Source: Paracoccus salipaludis
Lineage (GTDB): Bacteria; Pseudomonadota; Alphaproteobacteria; Rhodobacterales; Rhodobacteraceae
Direction of reading: 5' to 3'
DNA length: 64,000 nt
Assembly (NCBI RefSeq): GCF_002287065.1
Contig: NZ_NSJZ01000007.1
Span: 1 to 64,000 of the forward strand
Shown here: positions 18,175-25,966 of the stretch, piece after piece
Layout: every line of letters starts with the position of its first letter
Numbering within the stretch: position 1 is the stretch's first letter
The notes under the pieces: generated by a model
The model's input: the letters and a program-made list of their open reading frames with translations, nothing else
What the model was told of the DNA's origin: nothing
Databases searched by the model: none
Translations under genes and position numbers: made by a program

Positions 18175-18940
18175 CCCGTCGGTCCATGTCCAGATCGACA
18201 AGCTGGCGCGCCGCTACGACGACGCCGGCGGGCTGATCATGGAGATGCTGGCCTCGGTCGGCGGCGGCGCGCAGGGGCTGATCGACCGGCTGCCGGGCTT
18301 CGTGCGCAAGCGGCTGGACCGGATCACCCTGGTGGCGCTGAACCGCGCCTTCGACGCGGCCACGCAGTCGCGGCGCTATGTCCGCGACCGGGGCGACTGG
18401 TTCAACCGGCTGGCCTCGACCGTGTCCGGGGCGGCGGGCGGCATGGCGGGCCTGCCGGGCGCGATGGTCGAACTGCCGCTGACGGTGACGATGCTGCTGC
18501 GCGCGATCCTCGAGATCGCGGCCGAGCACGGGCTCGATCCCGAAAGCGACGAGGTGCGGATGGAGGCGCTGCGCGTCTTCGCCGCCGCCGGGCCGATGTC
18601 CGAGGACGACGGCACCGACCTGGGCCTTCTGGCCGCGAAGCTGTCGATCACCGGCCAGACCGTGCAGGGCATCATCGCCCGCATCGCGCCGCGCCTGTCG
18701 CTGGTGCTGGGCCAGAAGCTCGCCGCGCAGGCCACGCCGGTCTTCGGGGCGATGGCGGGGGCATCCATCAACTTCGCCTTCGCCGGCTACTATCAGGAAA
18801 TCGCCCGCGTCCACTTCGGCATCCTACGGCTGGCGCGCGAAACCGGCCTGCCGCGCGAGGCGCTGACCGAGGCGCTGCGCGACCGCATCGAGCAGCTTCA
18901 GGCCCAGCGCGGCACCAAGGTCCGCAAGGCCACGCCCTGA
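18122..18940 (+). CDS. EcsC family protein
   Basis: A 272-residue protein matching the EcsC family. Markers are IDKLARRYDDAGGLIMEMLA near the N-terminus, a Gly-rich hydrophobic centre (GAAGGMAGLPGAMVELPLTV), and INFAFAGYYQEIARVHFG near residue 222. The molecular role of the family is not settled; in Bacillus the name comes from the ecs ABC transporter locus. The ATG at 18122, preceded by AAGGA, overlaps the acetyltransferase by 53 bases, which is unusually long. Confidence 0.87.
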   Translation: MPATSISSRQAILPPIDDPSVHVQIDKLARRYDDAGGLIMEMLASVGGGAQGLIDRLPGFVRKRLDRITLVALNRAFDAATQSRRYVRDRGDWFNRLASTVSGAAGGMAGLPGAMVELPLTVTMLLRAILEIAAEHGLDPESDEVRMEALRVFAAAGPMSEDDGTDLGLLAAKLSITGQTVQGIIARIAPRLSLVLGQKLAAQATPVFGAMAGASINFAFAGYYQEIARVHFGILRLARETGLPREALTEALRDRIEQLQAQRGTKVRKATP

Positions 18941-18945
18941 GCCCG

Positions 18946-18969
18946 CATCTTCTGTCCTGAAATATCCCC
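18946..18969 (-). repeat. Dispersed intergenic repeat, copy E (inverted)
   Basis: On the minus strand it reads GGGGATATTTCAGG then ACAGAAGATG, matching copy D near 51291 almost base for base in the core. It lies between convergent genes, next to a 7-base GC hairpin (18968-18986). Confidence 0.55.
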
Positions 18970-18995
18970 GCCGGATGCCCCGGCGGCGCAACCCG

Positions 18996-20546
18996 TCACT
19001 CCGCTTCCGCTTCGGGAGCCGACAGTTCCAGGGGCAGGCTTTCGGCCGCCAGGTCATCCACCGACAGCCCCGCCCTGGGCCGCGCCAGCGCCGCGCGGGT
19101 GACCCAGAACAGCCGCTCCTGCGCGCGGGTGATGGCGACATAGGCGAGGCGCTTCCACAGGGGCAGCCCGGCCTCGGTCCGGTTCGACCAGGCGGCGGCG
19201 GACAGGTCGGGGGCGAAGACCTGCACCTCGGGCCATTGCGAGCCCTGCGCCTTGTGGATCGTCACCGCCGCGCCGTGCAGGAAGGTCGCGCCCATGCGGG
19301 CGGCGAAGGGGATGAAGGGCTCCTCGACATCCGGCGTCTCGATCTTGACGATGCTGGCGGCGGACAGGCGCGGCTCGGGCGTGCCGATCACATGCAGGCG
19401 GGAAAAGCCCGGCTTCTTTCCCGGCCCCAGATAGATCACCTGCGCGCCCTTGATCAGCCCCCGCGCCTCGAGGTCGATGCGCTTCTTGCGGTGCTTCAGC
19501 GGCAGCTCGATCCCGTCACAGACCAGCGGCTCGCCCGGCAGCAGCAGGTCGCCCGGCGCGCCATGGGCCGCGCGGAAGGCGGTGATCAGCCGCACGCGCG
19601 TCGCGTTGCGCCAGACCAGGGCCGGGCTGCGGGCCATCAGGTCGGCATCCATCCGTTCCGCCCAGACCACGCGCGGATCGCTGGCGGCCGCCTCGCGCAC
19701 CAGCCGCTCGAACGCCGGGAAGTCCACGGCAGGGTCCGACAGCGCATGGGCGAGGTCGAGGATCGGGCTGTCGTCCGCCTGCCGGTGGATGCGGTGCAGC
19801 TCCAGCTTCTGCGAGGCCGCCAGCCGGTCGAAGACCATCTCGCCCGACTGCCCCACGGGGGCAAGCTGCGCGGGATCGCCGAACAGGACCAGCAGCGGAA
19901 AGATCTCGCGCAGGTCGTCGAACTGGCGCTCGTCCAGCATCGAGGCCTCGTCGATCAGACCGATGTCCAGCGGGTCCTCGCGCCGCTTCCAGCCCTGGAT
20001 GAAGTCCGACCCCCGCAGGCCCGCCGCCGCCAGCGCGCCGGGGATCGAGCCGTGTTCCTGGTAGAACATGAGCGCCCGGTCCAGCGCCTCGTCGGTCAGC
20101 CCCTCGATCCGGGGCCGGTCGCCGGTGCCGGTCAGCCATTCGGCCAGGCGTTCGTATTCCGGGTCGTAGACGGGGGTATAAAGGATGCGGTGGATCGTCG
20201 TCGCGGGCACGCCGCGCGTGCGCAGCACGAAGGCCGCCTTGTTGGTCGGCGCAAGGATCGCGACCGTGCGGGCGTCCTTCTTGCGCTTGCTTTCGTAATC
20301 GCCGCTGACGACCTGCACGCCCGCCCCCACCAGCGCGCGGGTCAGTTCCGACAGCAGCAGCGTCTTGCCCGATCCCGCCTTGCCGAGGACGGCCATGACC
20401 CGGCCCTTGCCGGGCTGGGCAGGGGCAAGTTCCTCGGACAGAAGGTCGATGCCCGCGACGGCCAGCGCCTCGGCCAGCGCATCCCATGCCTCGGCCTGGT
20501 CGGGCGAGAAGCTGGGCCGGGTGGGGGAGGAGGGGGAAAGTTCCAT
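18996..20546 (-). CDS. RecD-like superfamily 1 DNA helicase
   Basis: A 516-residue ATP-dependent helicase-like protein. Walker A is GKAGSGKT (55-62), Walker B is LIDEAS (197-202), followed by GDPAQLAPV (223-231). The C-terminal UvrD-type half has TIHKAQGSQWPEV and YVAITRAQERLFWVT. This matches the stand-alone RecD-like ATPases of alphaproteobacteria, shorter than RecD2 and without its N-terminal extension. No recB or recC gene is nearby, so it probably works alone in repair; the exact function is not known. Confidence 0.9.
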   Translation of the reverse strand: MELSPSSPTRPSFSPDQAEAWDALAEALAVAGIDLLSEELAPAQPGKGRVMAVLGKAGSGKTLLLSELTRALVGAGVQVVSGDYESKRKKDARTVAILAPTNKAAFVLRTRGVPATTIHRILYTPVYDPEYERLAEWLTGTGDRPRIEGLTDEALDRALMFYQEHGSIPGALAAAGLRGSDFIQGWKRREDPLDIGLIDEASMLDERQFDDLREIFPLLVLFGDPAQLAPVGQSGEMVFDRLAASQKLELHRIHRQADDSPILDLAHALSDPAVDFPAFERLVREAAASDPRVVWAERMDADLMARSPALVWRNATRVRLITAFRAAHGAPGDLLLPGEPLVCDGIELPLKHRKKRIDLEARGLIKGAQVIYLGPGKKPGFSRLHVIGTPEPRLSAASIVKIETPDVEEPFIPFAARMGATFLHGAAVTIHKAQGSQWPEVQVFAPDLSAAAWSNRTEAGLPLWKRLAYVAITRAQERLFWVTRAALARPRAGLSVDDLAAESLPLELSAPEAEAE

Positions 20547-20606
20547 GCCGCATCCTAGCGGGACCGGCGGCGCACTGCCACGGCCGACGGCAATTTTCGC
20601 CGCGAC

Positions 20607-20631
20607 GGACCCAGGGCCGGGTCAGGGCGTT
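20607..20631 (+). promoter_or_regulatory. Near-match to an EcfG (general stress) promoter
   Basis: GGACC-N16-CGTT: one mismatch to the EcfG consensus GGAAC-N16/17-CGTT. It lies 52 bases before the ATG of the ESFPASDPP protein. Exact consensus copies precede dps and the DUF1523 gene in this window. Confidence 0.35.
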
Positions 20632-20682
20632 GAGCGGCTGAAGACGCCTGGGCGCGTCGCCACCAACAGGAAAGGACATTCC

Positions 20683-20997
20683 ATGAGATACCGGCACCAC
20701 CACCGCTCGGACCCGCTGCTGCCGCTGCTGGCGCTGGCCGGGATCGCCGCGCTGACGGTCTCGTTCCTGCGCGACAGCGCACCCCGCCGCGCGGCCCGCC
20801 ACGCGGCCCGCAGCCCGGAAGGGCTGGCCGCCATCCACCCGAAGGTCGCCGAAGGGGCCGAGGAGGTCGCCGGCCCGACCTTCGTCCGCGATGCGGGGCC
20901 TGAATCGATGCGCGACCGCCCGCGCCGCGGCTGGGACCGCGTGGACGAGCAGGTGGATGAATCCTTCCCCGCCAGCGATCCGCCCGGCAACTACTGA
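20683..20997 (+). CDS. Small membrane protein with C-terminal ESFPASDPP motif
   Basis: A 104-residue protein with a His/Arg-rich N-terminus, one hydrophobic span (about 10-28), a basic segment (PRRAARHAARS), and a C-terminal DEQVDESFPASDPPGNY. The ESFPASDPP motif recurs at the ends of small uncharacterised proteobacterial proteins; its role is unknown to me. AGGAAAGGA lies 6-14 bases before the ATG. It is isolated between the helicase (divergent) and the lipocalin. An EcfG-like promoter candidate upstream would make it a stress protein; this is inference. Confidence 0.82.
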   Translation: MRYRHHHRSDPLLPLLALAGIAALTVSFLRDSAPRRAARHAARSPEGLAAIHPKVAEGAEEVAGPTFVRDAGPESMRDRPRRGWDRVDEQVDESFPASDPPGNY

Positions 20998-21022
20998 TCG
21001 TCAGGGCGCCTGACCGATCGGC

Positions 21023-21049
21023 GCGGCGGGACGGGTGTCGTCCCGCCGC
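21023..21049 (+). terminator. GC-rich hairpin before the lipocalin gene
   Basis: Ten-base perfect stem GCGGCGGGAC / GTCCCGCCGC with a 7-base loop and no T-tract. It may end the ESFPASDPP transcript or act in the lipocalin leader, as it is 21 bases from that ATG. Confidence 0.4.
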
Positions 21050-21070
21050 AAGATGACAGGAGATTCAACG

Positions 21071-21628
21071 ATGAGATTCGCACTCGGCCTTGCCGCGTCG
21101 CTGATGATGGCCGCGCCCGCCCTCGCGCAGGACGCAGGAACCACGGCCTCGACCGAGATCGACCCGCAGGCCTATGCCGGCATCTGGTACGAGATCGCCC
21201 GCACCCCCGCCCCCTTCCAGGAGATGTGCGCGGGCGGCGTCACCGCCACCTACGAACTGGTGGGTGCCGGGACGGTGAAGGTCACGAACCGCTGCGACGG
21301 GGAGGACGGCCAGCCGCAGGGCATCACCGGCGAGGCCGAGGTCGTGAGCAACAACTTCAACACCCTGAACGTCGAGTTCTCGATGGGCGAGCAGAACCAG
21401 GGCGTGAACTATGTTGTGGCCGCCGCCAGCGACATCGAGGACGGGAAATACCAGTGGGCCGCCGTGCAGTCGCCCGAAGGCCCCATCGGCTGGATCCTCG
21501 CGCGCGAGCCGCAGATCGACGCCGAGACCCGCAGCCAAGCCGAGGCCGCGCTGACCGAGGCCGGAATCGACGTGTCGCAACTGTCCGACACCGCCCAGCC
21601 GCCGCAGACCTACCAGCCTGCCCAGTAA
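21071..21628 (+). CDS. Lipocalin family protein (Blc-like, periplasmic)
   Basis: A 185-residue exported protein with a Sec signal peptide (cleavage near APALAQ|D). The lipocalin hallmark YAGIWYEIARTPAPFQ follows, then a barrel with CAGGVTATYEL and the late IGWILARE strand. It resembles bacterial lipocalin Blc but has no lipobox Cys, so it is soluble in the periplasm. Lipocalins bind fatty acids or other small hydrophobic ligands. The ATG at 21071 follows ACAGGAGA. Convergent with ccr across a hairpin. Confidence 0.9.
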   Translation: MRFALGLAASLMMAAPALAQDAGTTASTEIDPQAYAGIWYEIARTPAPFQEMCAGGVTATYELVGAGTVKVTNRCDGEDGQPQGITGEAEVVSNNFNTLNVEFSMGEQNQGVNYVVAAASDIEDGKYQWAAVQSPEGPIGWILAREPQIDAETRSQAEAALTEAGIDVSQLSDTAQPPQTYQPAQ

Positions 21629-21647
21629 CGGGCGGTGAAATGAAGAA

Positions 21648-21669
21648 GGCCGGCGTCAAAGCGCCGGCC
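21648..21669. terminator. Hairpin between lipocalin and ccr
   Basis: Eight-base stem GGCCGGCG / CGCCGGCC with a 6-base loop, followed by CTTGCATTT on the plus strand and preceded by CTTCATTTC on the minus strand. It could serve both convergent genes. Confidence 0.6.
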
Positions 21670-21685
21670 CTTGCATTTCAGAACC

Positions 21686-22978
21686 TCAGCGGCGCGGGCC
21701 GGCTTCCAGCGCGTCCTCGAAGGTGCGCAGGCCGGTGCGCGGGGCCTGCACCAGCACGGCCATGTTGCCGGGCTTGTGCTCGTTCTTCATCATCTTCACA
21801 TGCGCCTGCGGGATCTCGTCCCAAGGGAAGACCTCGGACATGCAGGGGTCCAGGCGGCGCTCCAGCATCAGCCGGTTGGCGGCGGCGGCCTGCTTCAGGT
21901 GGGCGAAGTGCGACCCCTGCAGGCGCTTCTGGTGCATCCACATGTAGCGGACGTCGAAGGTGCAGTTGAAGCCGGTGGTGCCCGCGCAGATCACCACCAT
22001 GCCGCCCTTCTTGCAGACGAAGACCGACACCGGGAAGGTCGATTCGCCGGGGTGTTCAAAGACGATGTCGACGTTCTGGCCCTTGCCGGTGATGTCCCAG
22101 ATGGCCTTGCCGAACTTGCGGACCTCGTTGAACCACTGCTTGTATTCCTCGGACCCGACCTTCGGCAGCTGGCCCCAGCAGTTGAAGTCCTTGCGGTTCA
22201 GCACGCCCTTGGCCCCGAGCCCCATGACGAACTCGCGCTTGTCCTCGTCCGAGATGACGCCGATGGCGTTCGCGCCCGCCGCGTTGATCAGCTGGATCGC
22301 ATAGGAGCCAAGACCCCCCGAAGCGCCCCAGACCAGAACGTTCATGCCGGGCTTCAGTTCGTGGGGCTCGTGCCCGAACAGCATCCGGTAGGCGGTGGCC
22401 AGCGTCAGGGTATAGCAGGCGGCCTCTTCCCAGGTCAGGTGCTTGGGACGCGGCATCAGCTGCTGGGCCTGGACGCGGGTGAACTGCGCGAAGGAGCCGT
22501 CGGGCGTCTCGTAGCCCCAGATGCGCTGGGTCGGCGAATACATCGGGTCGCCCCCGTTGCATTCCTCGTCGTTGCCGTCGTCCTGGTTGCAGTGGATGAC
22601 GACCTCGTCGCCGACCTTCCAGTTGCGGACCTTGTCGCCCACCTTCCAGACGATCCCCGAGGCGTCCGAGCCCGCGATGTGGTAAGGCTGCTTGTGGACG
22701 TCGAACATGCTGATCGGCACGCCAAGCCCGGCCCAGATGCCGTTGTAGTTGACGCCCGCCGCCATCACCAGGACCAGCACCTCGTTGCTGTCGATCTCCC
22801 AGGTGTCCACGACCTCGACCTGCATCGCCTGGTCGGGCTCGCCCTGGCGCTCGCGCCGGATCGCCCAGGCATACATCTGCCTGGGCACATGGCCGAGGGG
22901 CGGCATCTCGCCGATTTCGTACAGGTCCTTGATCGGCGCGTCGTAGGGGGCGATCGCGGATGGGGCGTCCAGGGCCAT
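21686..22978 (-). CDS. ccrA: Crotonyl-CoA carboxylase/reductase
   Basis: Ccr carries out NADPH-dependent reductive carboxylation of crotonyl-CoA to ethylmalonyl-CoA, the key step of the ethylmalonyl-CoA pathway for acetyl-CoA assimilation. The 430-residue enzyme belongs to the medium-chain dehydrogenase family. It shows AAGVNYNGIWAGLG (73-86), the Ccr-specific insert around CNQDDGNDEECNGGDPM, the NADPH loop WGASGGLGSYA, and a long C-terminal part with MWMHQKRLQGSHFAH. GAGGAGA lies 5 bases before the ATG. It is divergent from the pathway partner ecm, sharing a 237-base control region. Confidence 0.98.
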   Translation of the reverse strand: MALDAPSAIAPYDAPIKDLYEIGEMPPLGHVPRQMYAWAIRRERQGEPDQAMQVEVVDTWEIDSNEVLVLVMAAGVNYNGIWAGLGVPISMFDVHKQPYHIAGSDASGIVWKVGDKVRNWKVGDEVVIHCNQDDGNDEECNGGDPMYSPTQRIWGYETPDGSFAQFTRVQAQQLMPRPKHLTWEEAACYTLTLATAYRMLFGHEPHELKPGMNVLVWGASGGLGSYAIQLINAAGANAIGVISDEDKREFVMGLGAKGVLNRKDFNCWGQLPKVGSEEYKQWFNEVRKFGKAIWDITGKGQNVDIVFEHPGESTFPVSVFVCKKGGMVVICAGTTGFNCTFDVRYMWMHQKRLQGSHFAHLKQAAAANRLMLERRLDPCMSEVFPWDEIPQAHVKMMKNEHKPGNMAVLVQAPRTGLRTFEDALEAGPRR

Positions 22979-22998
22979 GATGATCTCCTCGCGTTCAT

Positions 22999-23146
22999 GC
23001 CGCAGCGCAGAAGCCGGGCTTGTGAATCGAGTGCTATGCGCCGCAGCGCAACATTGCAATAGATGTGCCGCAAGGTGACGCAACAATATGTCCAAGGCGT
23101 GAAACGATGTTGCGGGCGCCACGTTACGCCTGTGCCGCACTGCGGC
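22999..23146. promoter_or_regulatory. Cluster of GCCGCA hexamers in the ccr-ecm control region
   Basis: GCCGCA occurs at 22999-23004, 23040-23045, 23067-23072 and 23134-23139, and inverted at 23141-23146; the last two form GCCGCA-C-TGCGGC. Two copies belong to longer related units (23036-23052 and 23063-23084) ending CGCAAC, flanking the palindrome ATTGCAAT (23053-23060). This looks like binding sites for a pathway regulator. Confidence 0.45.
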
Positions 23147-23149
23147 GAG

Positions 23150-23178
23150 TTGACGGCGCAGCATCCTGTCCCTTAACT
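23150..23178 (+). promoter_or_regulatory. Candidate ecm promoter
   Basis: TTGACG (-35, five of six consensus bases), 17-base spacer, TTAACT (-10, weak). It lies 37 bases before the ecm ATG and just after the GCCGCA-C-TGCGGC inverted repeat. The poor -10 would fit activator dependence. Confidence 0.45.
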
Positions 23179-23215
23179 CGCCCCAAGCGACAGATTCTTG
23201 CGAGAGGGGCGCCGC

Positions 23216-25174
23216 ATGGCCCAGAAGGACAAACCCTGGCTGTTCCGCACCTATGCCGGTCACTCGACGGCCGCCAAGTCGAACGAACTGTACCGCACCA
23301 ACCTTTCCAAGGGGCAGACCGGCCTGTCGGTGGCCTTCGACCTGCCCACCCAGACGGGCTATGACAGCGACCACGTGCTGGCGCGGGGCGAGGTCGGCAA
23401 GGTCGGCGTCCCGGTCTGCCACCTGGGCGACATGCGGGCGCTGTTCGACCGGATCCCGCTGGAACAGATGAACACCTCGATGACGATCAACGCGACGGCG
23501 CCCTGGCTGCTGTCGCTGTATGTCGCGGTCGCCGAGGAGCAGGGGGCGGACGTGTCCAGGCTGCAGGGCACGGTGCAGAACGACATCATCAAGGAATACC
23601 TGTCGCGCGGCACCTACATCTGCCCGCCGAAGCCGTCCCTGCGGATGATCACGGACGTGGCGGCCTATACGGCGCAGGCCCTGCCCAAGTGGAACCCGAT
23701 GAACGTCTGCTCCTATCACCTGCAGGAGGCGGGGGCGACGCCGGAACAGGAACTCGCCTATGCGCTGGCCACCGGGATCGCGGTGCTGGACGATCTGAAA
23801 GGCAAGGTCGAGCCCGCCGAGTTCCCCGCCATGGTCGGGCGCATCAGCTTCTTCGTGAACGCGGGCATCCGGTTCGTCACCGAACTGTGCAAGATGCGGG
23901 CCTTCACGGAGCTCTGGGACGAGATCTGCTGCGACCGTTACGGGATCGAGGACGAGAAATACCGCCGCTTCCGCTATGGCGTGCAGGTGAACTCGCTTGG
24001 CCTGACGGAACAGCAGCCGGAAAACAACGTTTACCGCATCCTGATCGAGATGCTGGCGGTGACGTTGTCGAAGAACGCCCGCGCCCGCGCCGTGCAGCTG
24101 CCCGCCTGGAACGAGGCGCTGGGCCTGCCGCGCCCCTGGGACCAGCAGTGGTCGCTGAGGATGCAGCAGATCATGGCCTACGAGACCGACCTGCTGGAAT
24201 ACGGCGACCTGTTCGACGGGAACCCCGTCGTGGCGGCCAAGGTCGAGGAACTCAAGGACGGCGCCCGGGCGGAGTTGAAGCTGCTGGACGAGATGGGCGG
24301 CGCCATCGCCGCCATCGACTACATGAAAGGGCGGCTGGTCGAATCGAACGCGGCGCGGCTGAACCGGGTCGAGGACGGCGAGACGGTCGTGGTCGGCGTG
24401 AACCGCTGGCAGGGGGGCGAACCCTCGCCCCTGACCGCGGGGGACGGAGGCATCATGGTCGTCGATCCGGCGGTCGAGCAGGACCAGGTTTCCCGCCTGA
24501 ACCAGTGGCGGGCGACCCGCGACACGGCGGCCGTCGAGGCGGCGCTTGCGCGCCTGCGCGCCGACGCCGAGGCGGGGCGCAACATCATGCCCGCCTCGAT
24601 CGCGGCGGCCAAGGCCGGGGCCACGACCGGCGAATGGGCGGGCGTCATGCGCCAGGTCCATGGCGAATACCGCGGCCCGACCGGCGTGTCCCCCAACCCC
24701 TCGAACCGCACCGAGGGGCTGGAGCCGATCCGCGAGGCGGTGGACGCGGTCAGCACGCGGCTGGGGCGGCGGATGAAGTTCGTCGTGGGCAAGCCGGGCC
24801 TCGACGGCCATTCCAACGGGGCCGAGCAGATCGCCTTCCGCGCGCGGGACTGCGGCATCGACATCACCTATGACGGCATCCGCCTGACGCCGGAACAGAT
24901 CGTGGCCGCCGCCCGCGATCAGCAGGCGCATGTGGTGGGCCTTTCGATCCTGTCGGGCAGCCACCTGCCCCTGGTGCGCGACGTGATGGAGCGGATGCGG
25001 GCGGCAGGCCTCGGCAACATCCCGGTGATCGTCGGCGGCATCATCCCCGACGAGGACGCCGCGCAGTTGCGGGCGATGGGCGTGGCGCGGGTCTACACGC
25101 CCAAGGACTTCGAGCTGAACCGGATCATGATGGATCTGGTCTCGCTGGTGGACCCCGAGGCGCAGGCGGCCTGA
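23216..25174 (+). CDS. ecm: Ethylmalonyl-CoA mutase (coenzyme B12 dependent)
   Basis: Ecm rearranges (2R)-ethylmalonyl-CoA to methylsuccinyl-CoA using adenosylcobalamin. The 652-residue protein has the mutase barrel in its N-terminal 500 residues (LFRTYAGHSTAAKSNELYR, FDLPTQTGYDSDH, SMTINATAPWLL). A C-terminal B12-binding domain carries the DxHxxG signature as Asp530-Gly-His532-Ser-Asn-Gly535. Length and the AGHSTAAKSNELYR opening fit Ecm better than methylmalonyl-CoA mutase. The ATG at 23216 follows GAGAGGGG. Its divergent partner is ccr. Confidence 0.97.
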   Translation: MAQKDKPWLFRTYAGHSTAAKSNELYRTNLSKGQTGLSVAFDLPTQTGYDSDHVLARGEVGKVGVPVCHLGDMRALFDRIPLEQMNTSMTINATAPWLLSLYVAVAEEQGADVSRLQGTVQNDIIKEYLSRGTYICPPKPSLRMITDVAAYTAQALPKWNPMNVCSYHLQEAGATPEQELAYALATGIAVLDDLKGKVEPAEFPAMVGRISFFVNAGIRFVTELCKMRAFTELWDEICCDRYGIEDEKYRRFRYGVQVNSLGLTEQQPENNVYRILIEMLAVTLSKNARARAVQLPAWNEALGLPRPWDQQWSLRMQQIMAYETDLLEYGDLFDGNPVVAAKVEELKDGARAELKLLDEMGGAIAAIDYMKGRLVESNAARLNRVEDGETVVVGVNRWQGGEPSPLTAGDGGIMVVDPAVEQDQVSRLNQWRATRDTAAVEAALARLRADAEAGRNIMPASIAAAKAGATTGEWAGVMRQVHGEYRGPTGVSPNPSNRTEGLEPIREAVDAVSTRLGRRMKFVVGKPGLDGHSNGAEQIAFRARDCGIDITYDGIRLTPEQIVAAARDQQAHVVGLSILSGSHLPLVRDVMERMRAAGLGNIPVIVGGIIPDEDAAQLRAMGVARVYTPKDFELNRIMMDLVSLVDPEAQAA

Positions 25175-25194
25175 TCCATCTTCCGCGCAAGAAG

Positions 25195-25220
25195 AAAGGG
25201 GCGCAGGGAGGCGCCCCTTT
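25195..25220. terminator. Bidirectional terminator between ecm and the fasciclin gene
   Basis: Ten-base perfect stem AAAGGGGCGC / GCGCCCCTTT with a 6-base loop (AGGGAG), between the convergent stops at 25174 and 25244. TTT closes the stem on the plus strand and TTTCTTC follows on the minus strand. Confidence 0.85.
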
Positions 25221-25243
25221 CCCATTCCACTGCACGCGGTGGA

Positions 25244-25768
25244 TTACGAGGCGGGCAGCAGAACCCCGTCGATCACATGAACCACTCCGTTCCCGGCCTG
25301 AAGGTCGGCGGCCGTCACGGTGACGGGCGTGCCGTCCGCGCCCCCGATCATGACCTTGCCGTCCATGCTGGTCGCGGTCAGGCGGCAGTTGCCCAGCGTG
25401 GTGATCTCGGCGCTGCCGTTGTTGTCGGCGATCAGCTTGGCGACATCCGCCGCCATCGCCTTGCCCTCGACCACGTGGCAGCCCAGCACGGCGGCCAGCC
25501 GGTCCTTGTTCTCGGGCTTGAGCAGGTCATCGAGCGCGCCTGCCGGCAGCGCCGCAAAGGCGCCGTTCGTGGGGGCGAAGACGGTGAAGGGGCCTTCGCC
25601 CTGCAGCGTCCCGGCCAGTTCGGCGGCCGTCACGGCTTGCACCAGCGTGGTGTGGTCGGGCGAGCCCACGGCGACATCGACGACGGTCGCGGGGGCGTCC
25701 TGCGCAAGGGCGGCGCCCGCGCCGAGGGCGAACAGGGCGGCGGCGGTGAAGGTCCGGGCAAAACTCAT
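25244..25768 (-). CDS. Fasciclin (FAS1) domain protein, secreted
   Basis: A 174-residue exported protein: signal peptide (cleavage near AALAQ|DAP) plus one FAS1 domain. The two conserved FAS1 boxes are GPFTVFAPTNGAFAALP (H1 region, about 58-74) and the closing NGVVHVIDGVLLP near the C-terminus. Such proteins mediate adhesion or protein contacts outside the membrane; the specific role here is unknown. CAGGAG lies 6 bases before the ATG at 25768. Confidence 0.93.
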   Translation of the reverse strand: MSFARTFTAAALFALGAGAALAQDAPATVVDVAVGSPDHTTLVQAVTAAELAGTLQGEGPFTVFAPTNGAFAALPAGALDDLLKPENKDRLAAVLGCHVVEGKAMAADVAKLIADNNGSAEITTLGNCRLTATSMDGKVMIGGADGTPVTVTAADLQAGNGVVHVIDGVLLPAS

Positions 25769-25966
25769 GGTCGTCTCCTGCTGGATAGATTGTTTCACTC
25801 GTGCCAGAATAACTGCATGCAGGCCGGGATGGGATCCGTGCCCCCGGCATCAAGTTGGCGTGACGGTTCAGGAGCTTGCCGTGATCCGTTGCCCCGGCGA
25901 AGTTCCTGCTTGTGCCTCGGCGGCGCGTTTCCCATCCTCCACCGGCCTGACCTGCCGGAGATCGCC

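Noticed and set aside
18121-20997. Mobile element or genomic island around the EcsC-helicase-small-protein segment
   Set aside because: No transposase, integrase, tRNA target or terminal repeats, and codon use looks like the neighbours.
22979-23215. TTTGCAAA-type (RamB/PccR) operator between ccr and ecm
   Set aside because: Only ATTGCAAT is present once; the double TTTGCAAA arrangement is absent.
25769-25966. TGGCACG upstream of the fasciclin gene, resembling a sigma-54 -24 element
   Set aside because: The -12 GC element is missing at the required spacing.
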